NCBI GenBank assembly: GCA_020847395.1
Contig: JADLCD010000079.1
Coordinates: 1 to 64,000, forward strand
Direction: 5' to 3'
DNA length: 64,000 bases
DNA from: Chitinophagaceae bacterium
GTDB lineage: Bacteria > Bacteroidota > Bacteroidia > Chitinophagales > Chitinophagaceae
The translations under genes and the position numbers were made by a program. The stretch's first letter is position 1, and each line of letters starts with the position of its first letter. The notes under the pieces are model-generated. The model made no database searches, was not told the DNA's origin, and saw only the letters and a program-made list of their open reading frames with translations. Positions 17,452 through 26,878 of the stretch are shown in pieces.

Positions 17452-19161
17452 ATGATGAAAAATATTTTAAAAATAGCTTTTATATCTGCTCTGCTGTTAA
17501 GCACTGCTTGCAAAAAAGCACTTGATTATACCCCTAAAGGCGCTGTATCATCCAGCGACCTTACTTCGCCCACTGCTGTAGAAGGCCTTGTTACCGCGGC
17601 GTATGCGGCTATCGGTAATGGTGATATGATTGGACCTATCTATAGTAAATGGGCATTCGGTGCAGTACGGTCTGATGACACATATAAAGGAGGTGGAGGA
17701 ACAGGAGATGTAGGCGAAATAGATGCTATGGAACACTACAATCTTGTTACACCAACTATTGATGCATTTGTATCCCGTACATGGAAAAATCTTTTTAAAT
17801 CCATTTCAAGAGCCAATGTAGCATTGCGTGCGGTAAATAATCTTGATGAAAGCACTTATCCTCAGAAAAAAATCCGCCAGGGAGAATTACGTTTTTTAAG
17901 AGCACATAGCTATTTTACTATGAAACAGCTATATAAAAACATTCCCATTTTTGATGAGAATGCAACTGCAGATGATATTCTGAAAGTGTCGAATGATTTA
18001 AGCAATGATGAATCGTGGAATAAAATAGCAGATGATTTTCAATTTGCTGTGGACAATTTACCTGAAACACAATCTGAAATAGGAAGAGCAAATAAGTATG
18101 CTGCCCAGGCCTACCTGGCGAAAGTAAAATTGTACCAGGCTTATGAGCAGGATGAAACACATCATGTAACCAATATTAATCAGTCAAGACTGCAGGAAGT
18201 AGTAACATTAACGCAAGCGGTTATTTCTTCGGGCAAATATCATTTGAATGCTGATATAGCAGATAACTTTTTACCTGAAACAGAAAACAGCGCTGAATCA
18301 ATTTTTGCTATACAGTTCACTATTAATGATGGAACTACCGCAGGCAGGATGAATTTTGAAGACGGACTGAACTATCCGCATGGTGCACCGCAATACGGAT
18401 GTTGCGGATTTAACGCTGCAAGCCAGAACCTGGTAAATGCACATACCACAGATGCAAATGGCTTACCCAATTTTGAAACATTTAATAACAGCATTGCAAA
18501 TCTTGGTACAGCCACGGTTGATCCGAGATTAGATCATACAGTTGGTATAGACGGTCACCCATATAAATACGATAATACAAAACCCTTCAGCAATAGCTGG
18601 GTAAGAGACCCCGGTGTGTATGGAAACTTTCATACCATGCGTAACCAGCAACTGGCAACAAGCGGTTCTTATTTTAAGCTGGGGCCATTTATGGGAAGCG
18701 CCAAGAACTATGATGTGTTGCGTTATGATGATATTTTACTGATACAGGCCGAGGCATATATAGAATTAGGGCAACAGGAAAAAGCGTTGCCGCTTATTAA
18801 CCAAATAAGAGCAAGAGCTGCAACCAGTACCGGCCGTTTGAAAAAACTGGATGGAACATTTCCGTCCAACTATAAAATCGAGGAATATACATCTGCAGGT
18901 TGGACACAGGTGTATGCACGTAAGGCCCTGCAATGGGAAAGGCGCCTGGAATTTGCAACTGAAGGTGAACGTTTTTTTGACCTGATACGGTGGGGCATAG
19001 CCGAACAAACATTGAATGCATATCTTGATATTGAAAAAGTACGCAGACCATTTTTAGCTACCGCTCATTTTACTGCGGGCAGGGATGAATATTTGCCGAT
19101 TCCACAGTCGGAAATTACTTTTACAAAGGGATTGTATAAACAAAACCCGGGGTATAATTAA
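17452..19161 (+). CDS. SusD/RagB-type glycan-binding lipoprotein
   Basis: A 569-residue surface lipoprotein. The lipobox Leu-Ser-Thr-Ala-Cys puts the acylated Cys at 20. The TPR-like SusD fold is recognisable from QGELRFLRAHSYFTMKQLY, LRYDDILLIQAEAYIELG and the C-terminal ERRLEFATEGERFFDLIRWG. It forms the lid over the SusC barrel and binds the glycan. Length is typical. No separate SusE/SusF-like surface glycan-binding protein follows, unlike the B. thetaiotaomicron fructan locus. Confidence 0.95.
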   Translation: MMKNILKIAFISALLLSTACKKALDYTPKGAVSSSDLTSPTAVEGLVTAAYAAIGNGDMIGPIYSKWAFGAVRSDDTYKGGGGTGDVGEIDAMEHYNLVTPTIDAFVSRTWKNLFKSISRANVALRAVNNLDESTYPQKKIRQGELRFLRAHSYFTMKQLYKNIPIFDENATADDILKVSNDLSNDESWNKIADDFQFAVDNLPETQSEIGRANKYAAQAYLAKVKLYQAYEQDETHHVTNINQSRLQEVVTLTQAVISSGKYHLNADIADNFLPETENSAESIFAIQFTINDGTTAGRMNFEDGLNYPHGAPQYGCCGFNAASQNLVNAHTTDANGLPNFETFNNSIANLGTATVDPRLDHTVGIDGHPYKYDNTKPFSNSWVRDPGVYGNFHTMRNQQLATSGSYFKLGPFMGSAKNYDVLRYDDILLIQAEAYIELGQQEKALPLINQIRARAATSTGRLKKLDGTFPSNYKIEEYTSAGWTQVYARKALQWERRLEFATEGERFFDLIRWGIAEQTLNAYLDIEKVRRPFLATAHFTAGRDEYLPIPQSEITFTKGLYKQNPGYN

Positions 19162-19236
19162 GAACCGTTTATATTTAACAAATAATACAGGTATGCTGCA
19201 ATGCTGCCTGTATTATCACCATCAACATAATAAAAC

Positions 19237-20928
19237 ATGATCAAAAGTCTCCTACAGGTATTTCTTCCGTTTTTCTTTGTATTGCCTGCAGTTGCACAAC
19301 AGGCGCCTGCCACTAAAAACATCAGTACCTGTTTTACGGCTGAAAAAAAATACCTGGTATTGCCTGTTAAGAACGGGGCGCAGAAACATAATCTTGAATT
19401 ATGGGTTGATGGCGTGAACACCCGCTTCTGGGATATGGAGCTGGCAGAAGACAAACCGGACTGGTATGCCTATATGCGTATTGATGAATGGAAAGGAAAA
19501 CAAATTGAATTAAGAGTGGATAAAGTTGCTGCTGCATCAACAGTATTTGAGCCTGTAATGCAAAGTGATGAAGACAGCAATGCAAATGAGTATAAGGAAA
19601 AGCTGAGAGCGCAATTTCACTTCTCTCCCAGGCGCGGCTGGACAAATGATCCCAACGGAATGGTATACTTTAACGGAGAATACCATTTATTTTTTCAACA
19701 CAATCCTTATGGACGCAATTGGGGAAACATGACATGGGGACATGCCGTAAGCAAAGACCTCATACACTGGACAGAGCTGGATGATGCCTTGCATCCCAAC
19801 CAGGGCGGACCGGTATTCAGCGGCGGTGCGGTTGTTGATGAAAATAATACCAGCGGTTTGGGTGAAAACGGGAAGCCGGCAATGGTAATGTTCCATACCG
19901 GGGCAAGAGGATGGGGGCAGTATATGGCATGGAGCACAGACGGGCGTACATTTCACCGGCAAACAGAAGCAGTGGTTCCCCGCATCAATAAAGACAACCG
20001 TGACCCTAAAGTGATCTGGCATGAGCCAACTAAAAAATGGGTGATGGTTGTATGGGTTGAAAGAGGAAATAATGAGCAGCACAGTATGCAGTTCCTTACT
20101 TCGCCTGATCTTAAAAACTGGACGCCAACCAGCATTACATACGGTGGCGTTGGCAATGACCGCTACCTGTTTGAATGTCCTGAGTTTTATGAGCTGCCTG
20201 TAACAGGAATGGACGGCGTAAAAAAATGGGTGCTTACCGGTGAGAATACGGAGTATTCTATCGGCACTTTTGACGGCACAACTTTTACTGAAGAAGAAAA
20301 AAAATTACAGAACCAGTACGGGCGCGATTTTTATGCGCCACAAACCTTCAGCGATGAGCCCACAGGCAGGCGAATAGAAATTGGCTGGTGGAGAACCAAT
20401 ACTGCTAAAGGTGAAAATAGTTTCAACCAGTCCATGAGTTTGCCATTAGAACACAAACTGGTAAAAACTCAGGAAGGCATCAGGCTCACACGCATGCCGG
20501 TAAAAGAAGTGGAGAATCTTCGTAGCGGAAAAATATACAGGTTGGGAAGTAAAAGCATAAAAGAGAACGGCGTCAACCCTTTAAAAGATATCAATATTGA
20601 ATTAGCAGAATTGCATATGGAGATTATACCGGGCAAAGCAAAAGAAGTGAACCTCAATATTCGCGGTGTGGAAGTAGTATATGATGTAACCAATCAGCAG
20701 CTTGTAGCAGACGGAGTGAAAGCCCCTGCACCGTTACAGAATGGAAAACTTAGCCTGCTGATATATGCAGACAGAACAGGCCTTGAAATTTTTGCCAACA
20801 ATGGCTTAATGTTCATGCCTGTGAATATTAATATTGATGACAGCAACCGTTCTCTATCATTGTCAGCCAAAGGAGGCGCAGCTAAAGTTTCCGGGCTTGA
20901 AGTGTATGAATTGAAAAGTATCTGGTAG
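19237..20928 (+). CDS. GH32 fructan hydrolase with N-terminal accessory domain
   Basis: A 563-residue exported enzyme. The signal peptide ends near VAQQ (residue 22) with no lipobox. An extra domain of about 95 residues (30-118, LPVKNGAQKHNLELWVDGVN) resembles the DUF4980-type module found on some Bacteroidota GH32 enzymes. The five-bladed catalytic domain has the nucleophile Asp138 in WTNDPNG (Thr replaces the usual Met), RDP at 255-257 and acid/base Glu313 in FECPEFYE. A C-terminal beta-sandwich follows (LEIFANNGLMFMPV). It cleaves beta-fructosidic bonds; levan versus inulin preference cannot be told from sequence. Confidence 0.92.
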   Translation: MIKSLLQVFLPFFFVLPAVAQQAPATKNISTCFTAEKKYLVLPVKNGAQKHNLELWVDGVNTRFWDMELAEDKPDWYAYMRIDEWKGKQIELRVDKVAAASTVFEPVMQSDEDSNANEYKEKLRAQFHFSPRRGWTNDPNGMVYFNGEYHLFFQHNPYGRNWGNMTWGHAVSKDLIHWTELDDALHPNQGGPVFSGGAVVDENNTSGLGENGKPAMVMFHTGARGWGQYMAWSTDGRTFHRQTEAVVPRINKDNRDPKVIWHEPTKKWVMVVWVERGNNEQHSMQFLTSPDLKNWTPTSITYGGVGNDRYLFECPEFYELPVTGMDGVKKWVLTGENTEYSIGTFDGTTFTEEEKKLQNQYGRDFYAPQTFSDEPTGRRIEIGWWRTNTAKGENSFNQSMSLPLEHKLVKTQEGIRLTRMPVKEVENLRSGKIYRLGSKSIKENGVNPLKDINIELAELHMEIIPGKAKEVNLNIRGVEVVYDVTNQQLVADGVKAPAPLQNGKLSLLIYADRTGLEIFANNGLMFMPVNINIDDSNRSLSLSAKGGAAKVSGLEVYELKSIW

Positions 20929-20982
20929 GTCATCATTTTTATAAATAATTGCTCACATTCGTAGCAAACAAAAGGGCTTAGC

Positions 20983-21020
20983 ATGCTCTGCTCCTTTTCG
21001 TTCTCTGCGTGAAACAAAAA
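20983..21020. repeat. Degenerate copy of a CTTTGCGTGAAA intergenic repeat
   Basis: The string TTCTCTGCGTGAAAC, preceded by alternating CTTT/TGC words, resembles the better copies at 28690-28740 and 49978-50065. It lies immediately 5' of the second GH32 gene. Confidence 0.4.
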
Positions 21021-21023
21021 AAT

Positions 21024-22532
21024 ATGATCACAAAAGCCAAATGGCTATTGTTAGCCGCCTTTGTTATATGCTTTCAATCATCCAGGAGCCAAACCGGCGC
21101 ATACGCGGATAAACATCGTCCTCAAATTCATTTCTCTCCCAAAAAAGGATGGATGAATGACCCTAACGGGATGGTATACACGAATGGTAAATATCATTTG
21201 TTTTACCAGTATTATCCTGATTCTACGGTATGGGGTCCCATGCATTGGGGACATGCCGTTAGCACTGACCTTGTACATTGGGAAGAATTACCGATTGCTT
21301 TGTATCCAGATGCATTAGGAACAATTTTTTCGGGCAGCGCAGTAATTGATAAAAATAATACGGCCGGCTTTGGTGAAAACGCAATGGTTGCAATATATAC
21401 CAATCATAATCACGCCATGGAAAAAGATGGCTTTGATAAAATAGAAAACCAGAGCATTGCGTATAGCCTGGACGAAGGAAAAACATGGACGAAATATAAA
21501 GGAAATCCTGTTGTGCCTAATCCCGGTATACGCGACTTCCGCGATCCCAAAGTTTCGTGGTATGAGCCTGCCAAAAAATGGATTATGACTTTGGCAGTAA
21601 CGGATCATATTGATTTCTACTCATCTTCCGATTTAAAAAACTGGACAAAGGAAAGTGAATTTGGAAAAGATATTGGTGCGCATGGCGGCGTATGGGAATG
21701 CCCGGATTTGTTTCCCTTATCCTATAATGGTGAAGAAATTTGGGTGTTGATTGTGAACATTAATCCGGGTGGTCCGAACGGCGGATCTGCAACGCAATAT
21801 TTTACCGGAAAATTTGATGGCCATGTTTTTACGCCAAACGAGACAGATACCAAATGGATAGATTATGGACCTGATGATTATGCAGGCATCACATGGTCTA
21901 ACACAGGCGACAGGAAAATTTTCCTGGGCTGGATGAGCAACTGGATGTATGCGAATATTGTGCCTACGGAAAAATGGAGAAGCGCTAATACCATTGCAAG
22001 AGCATTAGCACTTCAGAAAACAGGTAATACCTATTTAGTGAGTTCATTGCCTGTTAAGGAATTGGATACATTACACGCTAATACTTATGAAGCAAAAAAT
22101 ATAAAAGCAAAAAAAGCCGATATTACTGCAAAGGCAGGAAAACTGAATGGCCCGGCAATATTGAAACTTAGCACTGACGAGTTAAAAGGATTCAATATCA
22201 CCCTTTCAAACAATGTTGGTGAAAAACTGGTAATAGGCTATAATAAAACAGCCAATCAATATTTTGTTGACAGAAGCCAGTCGGGTAAAATTGATTTTCA
22301 CAAAGATTTTGGTAAGCATATTATGGTACCGAGATTTTCTGCTACAAAAAATACGGATATAACGCTCGTAATAGATAATGCTTCTGTTGAATTGTTTGCA
22401 GATAAGGGATTATCGGTATTAACAGCTGTTTTCTTTCCATCTTCAGATTTTACAGATGTAATAATTACTTCTACTGAAGGATTTGTTATAAAGTCGCTGA
22501 GCTTTGAACATCTTAACAGCGCCTGGAAATAA
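21024..22532 (+). CDS. GH32 fructan hydrolase (exo-fructosidase type)
   Basis: A 502-residue exported GH32 enzyme without the extra N-terminal domain of its neighbour. The signal peptide ends near SRSQ (residue 23). The nucleophile is Asp46 in WMNDPNG, RDP is at 173-175, and acid/base Glu225 sits in WECPDLF. The C-terminal beta-sandwich includes VELFADKGLSVLT. Levanases and exo-inulinases have this plan. ATG at 21024 is preferred over a GTG five codons upstream that would begin within a repeat. Last gene of the operon, followed by a strong terminator. Confidence 0.93.
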   Translation: MITKAKWLLLAAFVICFQSSRSQTGAYADKHRPQIHFSPKKGWMNDPNGMVYTNGKYHLFYQYYPDSTVWGPMHWGHAVSTDLVHWEELPIALYPDALGTIFSGSAVIDKNNTAGFGENAMVAIYTNHNHAMEKDGFDKIENQSIAYSLDEGKTWTKYKGNPVVPNPGIRDFRDPKVSWYEPAKKWIMTLAVTDHIDFYSSSDLKNWTKESEFGKDIGAHGGVWECPDLFPLSYNGEEIWVLIVNINPGGPNGGSATQYFTGKFDGHVFTPNETDTKWIDYGPDDYAGITWSNTGDRKIFLGWMSNWMYANIVPTEKWRSANTIARALALQKTGNTYLVSSLPVKELDTLHANTYEAKNIKAKKADITAKAGKLNGPAILKLSTDELKGFNITLSNNVGEKLVIGYNKTANQYFVDRSQSGKIDFHKDFGKHIMVPRFSATKNTDITLVIDNASVELFADKGLSVLTAVFFPSSDFTDVIITSTEGFVIKSLSFEHLNSAWK

Positions 22533-22571
22533 ACCTGTAAACATTACTACAGCTATACATAATCTTAAAAG

Positions 22572-22606
22572 CGGGACTGGTTATTTTTCCAGTCCCGTTT
22601 TAATTT
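22572..22606 (+). terminator. Rho-independent terminator of the fructan operon
   Basis: A 9-bp perfect stem CGGGACTGG / CCAGTCCCG (22572-22580 and 22589-22597) with an 8-nt T-rich loop, followed by TTTTAATTTT. It starts 40 bp after the second GH32 stop codon. Confidence 0.9.
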
Positions 22607-22719
22607 TCGACCCATTTAATATTTAATGCAACGATTTAATGGTTTGATGGGTCAGGCTTCAAAACAAGCAAACCCAATACTATCAATAGCTCTTAACGGA
22701 GTGTATTTAAACACCTGAA

Positions 22720-23328
22720 ATGATCTTAAAGAAAGTAATCATCCTCCTGTTGGTTCCCTTTGCCACCGAGGTATTTATTTCCTGCTGCGATTGCAATGAG
22801 CCTCAATTATTCAAATATACCAATCAAAGCTTTGACGTAAAACATCTCGATAACCAGGGGCAATCGCCGGTTATACCTTCAAACGGCACAGCTTTGAAAG
22901 AAGCTTATGGCTTACGGATGACATTAACCTGTGAAACCACCGTGTTTAAACAAGCGCCGGTTTCATTTTTCATTAATCGTTCTTATGCCTTCTCCTGTGG
23001 TTGTGACCCCGAAATTCAATACCTGGCAAAAGACAGTGTTATTGCCATTCATATTATAACATTGGACGATTTTGATAATCAACACCTGGCCGGCTCTGAT
23101 ATTTCTGAATATTTTAAATTGCATTCGCAGCACACATTTATATCTATTGCAGAATATCTTCAAAAAATAGCAACGATTTTTTATTATGATAACCCTAAAA
23201 CCATAATACTGGATGCCTTACTTATGCAACCTCCTCTGCAAAGTGGAAACTATCGCTTTAAAATTAAAATGACGCTTTCTGATGGAAGGTCATTTACTGC
23301 AGAACCTTCTACCATTGAACTAATTTAG
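22720..23328 (+). CDS. Cys-rich exported hypothetical protein
   Basis: A 202-residue protein with a hydrophobic N-terminus leading to ISCCDC, a plausible lipobox with acylation at Cys 22 or 23. The mature part has more Cys than its neighbours (CETT, CGCDPE). It looks like the small DUF5034-like lipoproteins of Bacteroidota, but I am not certain of the family. The next gene starts 1 bp after its stop, so the two are translationally linked. Confidence 0.6.
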   Translation: MILKKVIILLLVPFATEVFISCCDCNEPQLFKYTNQSFDVKHLDNQGQSPVIPSNGTALKEAYGLRMTLTCETTVFKQAPVSFFINRSYAFSCGCDPEIQYLAKDSVIAIHIITLDDFDNQHLAGSDISEYFKLHSQHTFISIAEYLQKIATIFYYDNPKTIILDALLMQPPLQSGNYRFKIKMTLSDGRSFTAEPSTIELI

Positions 23329-23329
23329 C

Positions 23330-24133
23330 ATGAAGAATATTTTTTTTGCTGCATTACTATGCGTTTTAGTCAATGCTATATCTGCGCAGGAAAAAGCATT
23401 GCGTAAACAAAGAATTTTATTAAGCCATGGAGCAGGCTATGCGTTTTCCTTAAACAACCTGCATGTAAACCCAATTATAGATCGTTTAACGGATGTAAAT
23501 TCCAGCGGATTATTATTTCAACTTATCAGTCTTAATTTGTTTATAAAAAATAATATAGGTTTTGAAATTTCCCTGAATGGTTTTCCTTCAAAAAATGCAA
23601 ACAAGAGGCAGGAAAACTTTGCAAAAGAATTAGAAAATAAATTTGGTAGCCGATATTATGTCTCAAAAGGAAATAGCTACAACTTTCAGCAAACTTCGCC
23701 ATTTGATCTTTTTACCGGCACTTTTGGATTATGTTACAAAATAGAACGTAAACGATTTACATATATCCCCAAATTTTCAATAGGTGTTGTAAGTATAACC
23801 CAGGTGCCTTCAGATTATAATTATATGAAAGAAATAAATGGCAATAATGAAATAATGGTTAATTATATCGGTAATCGTAATTCAAATGGAAAACTTCTTA
23901 TGAGTCCTGCTGCCACAATTATGTATCGTTTTAACAGTATTGCCGGTGTTAGCTTAAATCTTAGTTATTGTCAATACAAGGCTGCAATAAGCTATACTGA
24001 AACAATAAATGACCTGGCAACAAATCAGCAGACAATCACCTATTATATAAACAGGGAAACAATGAAACGCCTGAATGCTACCATTAGTTTTACCATTGGT
24101 TTTGGAAGAAAGCATGATTTTGTTAATAAATAG
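23330..24133 (+). CDS. Putative outer-membrane beta-barrel protein
   Basis: A 267-residue protein with a signal peptide (ends AISAQ, residue 20). Alternating-hydrophobicity strands suggest a small barrel (SHGAGYAFSL, GLLFQLISLNLFIKN, GFEISLNGF, GVSLNLSYCQY, ATISFTIGFGRK). The penultimate strand is aromatic or aliphatic, but the protein ends in basic residues instead of the usual terminal Phe. No named family recognised. Paired with the upstream Cys-rich lipoprotein. Confidence 0.6.
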   Translation: MKNIFFAALLCVLVNAISAQEKALRKQRILLSHGAGYAFSLNNLHVNPIIDRLTDVNSSGLLFQLISLNLFIKNNIGFEISLNGFPSKNANKRQENFAKELENKFGSRYYVSKGNSYNFQQTSPFDLFTGTFGLCYKIERKRFTYIPKFSIGVVSITQVPSDYNYMKEINGNNEIMVNYIGNRNSNGKLLMSPAATIMYRFNSIAGVSLNLSYCQYKAAISYTETINDLATNQQTITYYINRETMKRLNATISFTIGFGRKHDFVNK

Positions 24134-24200
24134 CGATTGTAATAATAGCAGAAGAAATAACTCAACTAAATTAAATGTTGTGAAAAATTTGGGATGCACC

Positions 24201-25106
24201 CTATGCTGCCTCTCCTTTCTTGTTTAAACGTTTCTTCAATAAACACAATACTCCTAACTCTTCTACAGAAAGATTTTCATTCTTTTTAAGAAGGCGTTTG
24301 ACCTCAGTCTGGAAATACGTAAGTGTTCTCCCTTCCATATAATGATTTATCACCCTTGGGTCTATATAAGAGCTGCGTGCAATAGCAGGAGTATTGCCTA
24401 ATTTTTCACTAACCGTTACTACTGCTTTGCGTATATTTTTATCCAGGCTTTTTTGATCCCTTTCTTCTACTGCACCAATTGCATTTAAAGCAATAGCGGC
24501 AATTACAGTGCCTGCCCATGTACGGAAATCTTTAGCAGAAAATTCTTCTCCCATTATTTCATGTATGTATTCATTAAGGTCATTGCTTTTTATATCATGA
24601 ATTTTTTCGTCCTCATCAATAAACTTAAAAATTTCATAGCCGGGCATATCATCTATTTCTTTTACAATTTTTGTTAACCGCGCATCTATTACATGTCTTT
24701 CCTGGTCCTGCCCTGATTTTCCTACATAAGAGAATATCATTTCATTGCCATTAATTTCAAGGTGCTTACTCCTTAATGTAGTAAGCCCATAGCTTTCATT
24801 TTCTTTTGTGTATAAATCATTGCCCGGACGAAAAAATGCGGTCTCCAGTAATCTTACCATTACAGCCAACACTTTTTCACGGTTTAATTTTCGCTTACGC
24901 AAATGCTGACCGGTTACCCTGCGCATATGTTCTAACCTGTTGGCAAAGTGAATAATACGGTTAAATTTTTCATTTTCTTTTTGCTGCCGGAACTTTGTAT
25001 TGTAGATATATTGCTTTCGCCCTTTTGCGTCGAAGCCTGTTGCCCAAATTTTAGCACGCAAGGAAGTATTAATCTCCACTTTTTCCCATGCCGGCGGAAT
25101 TACCAC
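24201..25106 (-). CDS. DNA topoisomerase IB, N-terminally short
   Basis: The 301-residue frame covers the catalytic part of the poxvirus/bacterial topoisomerase IB family: IPPAWEKVEI, ATGFDAKGRKQYIY, an arginine in the KVLAVMVRLLETAFFRPGN region, SYVGKSGQDQERHV, FSAKDFRTWAGT, and the nucleophile Tyr in SSYIDPRVINHY. Bacterial members usually carry another 50-60 residues before IPPAW, with a GKGF.Y strand; here the frame opens only at GTG next to that motif, and no such sequence is found upstream in any frame. It is either a 5'-truncated pseudogene or a shortened enzyme. No operon partner. Confidence 0.75.
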   Translation of the reverse strand: MVIPPAWEKVEINTSLRAKIWATGFDAKGRKQYIYNTKFRQQKENEKFNRIIHFANRLEHMRRVTGQHLRKRKLNREKVLAVMVRLLETAFFRPGNDLYTKENESYGLTTLRSKHLEINGNEMIFSYVGKSGQDQERHVIDARLTKIVKEIDDMPGYEIFKFIDEDEKIHDIKSNDLNEYIHEIMGEEFSAKDFRTWAGTVIAAIALNAIGAVEERDQKSLDKNIRKAVVTVSEKLGNTPAIARSSYIDPRVINHYMEGRTLTYFQTEVKRLLKKNENLSVEELGVLCLLKKRLNKKGEAA

Positions 25107-25336
25107 TAAAGGAAAAGTTGGGAAAAAATTGCCACAGCTAATAAAATGAAAAGAATGTTGGTTTTAAAAAAAACATTGAGAAAACAATACCTGATAATAT
25201 TACAACAGCTAATATAACAGCCATGTTATTACAGGAATAATTGTAGTCCGTTGCAGCAGTAAATTCTTCATTGATCAAATATACTATCCGTAAATTAATG
25301 TTTCGAAATACAAGATGAGGAGTTGATTCTTCCACA

Positions 25337-26716
25337 TTACACCAGCTTCATCTTTTCCGCATCCCATTCAATAATTTTCTTTTCAAAATAGCTGTCATTA
25401 CAGGCAAGGCATGGCGCTGCTGCGCGAAAGCCAAAAGTAGCATCTTCGTATACTGAACCGTTAGTTCTGATAGCATTGAAGAAATTTGCGAAATGCAATA
25501 CATGTTCATCTTCACCGTCGGGAGCTTTATAGGTTACATCAGGTTTTACCGGGCGCTGCTTATCTTCTTTTGAATATTTTTTATCGTAAGCATTTAATAA
25601 ATTTTGTTGCATTGCCTGCGGATAGGTATTGAGTGCGTCCCACCCGCCAATGCCTGGTGCTTTGGGTAATATATTGTGTTGTACGGTTAAGCCGCGATTG
25701 AGTTCCATCACACCTTCATCACCAATAATACGGGTAACGGAATTTTCACCTTTGCCACTGCAAAAGTTCACTCTTAATGTTAATTGAAACGCAGGCTGCT
25801 CTTTTGTTTCCGGGTAATCCAATATAGCCGTCATTACATCGGGTACATCTCTGCCATCTTTCCAATAAGCCGTTTGCCCGGATGCAAATATTTTACCCGG
25901 GCCTTTGGATCCGGTGATCATATGCACACGGGTAATTAGGTGAACAAACAGGTCTCCCGCAACGCCTGTTCCAAAATCTTTATAGTTTCTCCACCAGAAA
26001 AATTTTTTCTCATCAAATGGTTGTTTGGGCATTGCCGCGATATACCTGTCCCAGTCAACTGTTTCGGTTGATATATCTGTTGGCATAGTGTATTGCCATG
26101 CGCCTAATGCACTATGCCGGTCGTTGGATGCTTCAATACAATTGATTTTTCCTATTTCACCGGAGAGGTACAGTTCTCTTGCTTTTTGAAATACAGAGCC
26201 GCTTATACTCTGGCTTCCTATCTGCATAATTTTTTTTGTTTGCCGCTGCACATCAATCACCGGCAAGCCTTCTTCTATCTTATGTACGATTGGTTTTTCG
26301 CAGTAAACATGCTTGCCTTTGTTCATCGCGTCTTTTGCTATGCGTGCATGCCAGTGGTCGCCTGTTGCAATAATTACGGCATCAATATCTTTTCTTTCCA
26401 AAATCTCCCTGTAATCGCGGGTGGTATAAATATGCTTGCCATATTTTTCTTTTACACGTTCAAGCCTGCCGGTATATAAATCGCAGGCTGCTGCCAGTTC
26501 AATACCCGGAATTTTTAAAGCAGTATCTGTATCATTATTGCCCATAATACCCATGCCAATAGTGGCAATCCGGAGATTATCGTTTGGTCCCGTGATTCTT
26601 TGTTCAGGCAAAATAATGTCATTGCTTTCTTTAAAAGCCATCATTGAACCTGCTGATAAGGCAATACCCGATGAGCCAAGTTGTTGTAAAAATTTTCTGC
26701 GTGATGATTTGGACAT
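25337..26716 (-). CDS. Gfo/Idh/MocA family oxidoreductase, Tat-exported
   Basis: A 459-residue NAD(P)-dependent sugar or inositol dehydrogenase-like protein. The N-terminal twin-arginine signal SRRKFLQQLGSSGIALSAG predicts folded export with cofactor. The Rossmann strand is R-I-A-T-I-G-M-G-I-M-G (about 50-60), followed by ATGDHWHARIAKDAM and the conserved CEKPIVH. The long C-terminal domain with GVAGDLFVHLITRVHMITG is typical of secreted Bacteroidota and Planctomycetes members. Substrate unknown. Divergent from the M28 peptidase, with the PmoA-like fusion further on. Confidence 0.88.
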   Translation of the reverse strand: MSKSSRRKFLQQLGSSGIALSAGSMMAFKESNDIILPEQRITGPNDNLRIATIGMGIMGNNDTDTALKIPGIELAAACDLYTGRLERVKEKYGKHIYTTRDYREILERKDIDAVIIATGDHWHARIAKDAMNKGKHVYCEKPIVHKIEEGLPVIDVQRQTKKIMQIGSQSISGSVFQKARELYLSGEIGKINCIEASNDRHSALGAWQYTMPTDISTETVDWDRYIAAMPKQPFDEKKFFWWRNYKDFGTGVAGDLFVHLITRVHMITGSKGPGKIFASGQTAYWKDGRDVPDVMTAILDYPETKEQPAFQLTLRVNFCSGKGENSVTRIIGDEGVMELNRGLTVQHNILPKAPGIGGWDALNTYPQAMQQNLLNAYDKKYSKEDKQRPVKPDVTYKAPDGEDEHVLHFANFFNAIRTNGSVYEDATFGFRAAAPCLACNDSYFEKKIIEWDAEKMKLV

Positions 26717-26878
26717 ATTGGTAAAAATTTATGGAAAGTATATTTATCAGGGTATAAGTTAAATCATTTGTTTGAATGAAATGATAAATACAAAGCTCAG
26801 TCGTAATGAACTTTTCTCACCGGTTCTCCTCTTTTTCCCATAACAGTGCTTATTTTTAGTACTTCAAAAATCAGCATC

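Noticed and set aside
25138-25335. 65-codon minus-strand frame with a hydrophobic tail, between the oxidoreductase and topoisomerase genes
   Set aside because: Only a GTG start 1 bp after the oxidoreductase stop, AT-rich low-complexity composition, and no recognisable family; it also does not supply the missing topoisomerase N-terminus.
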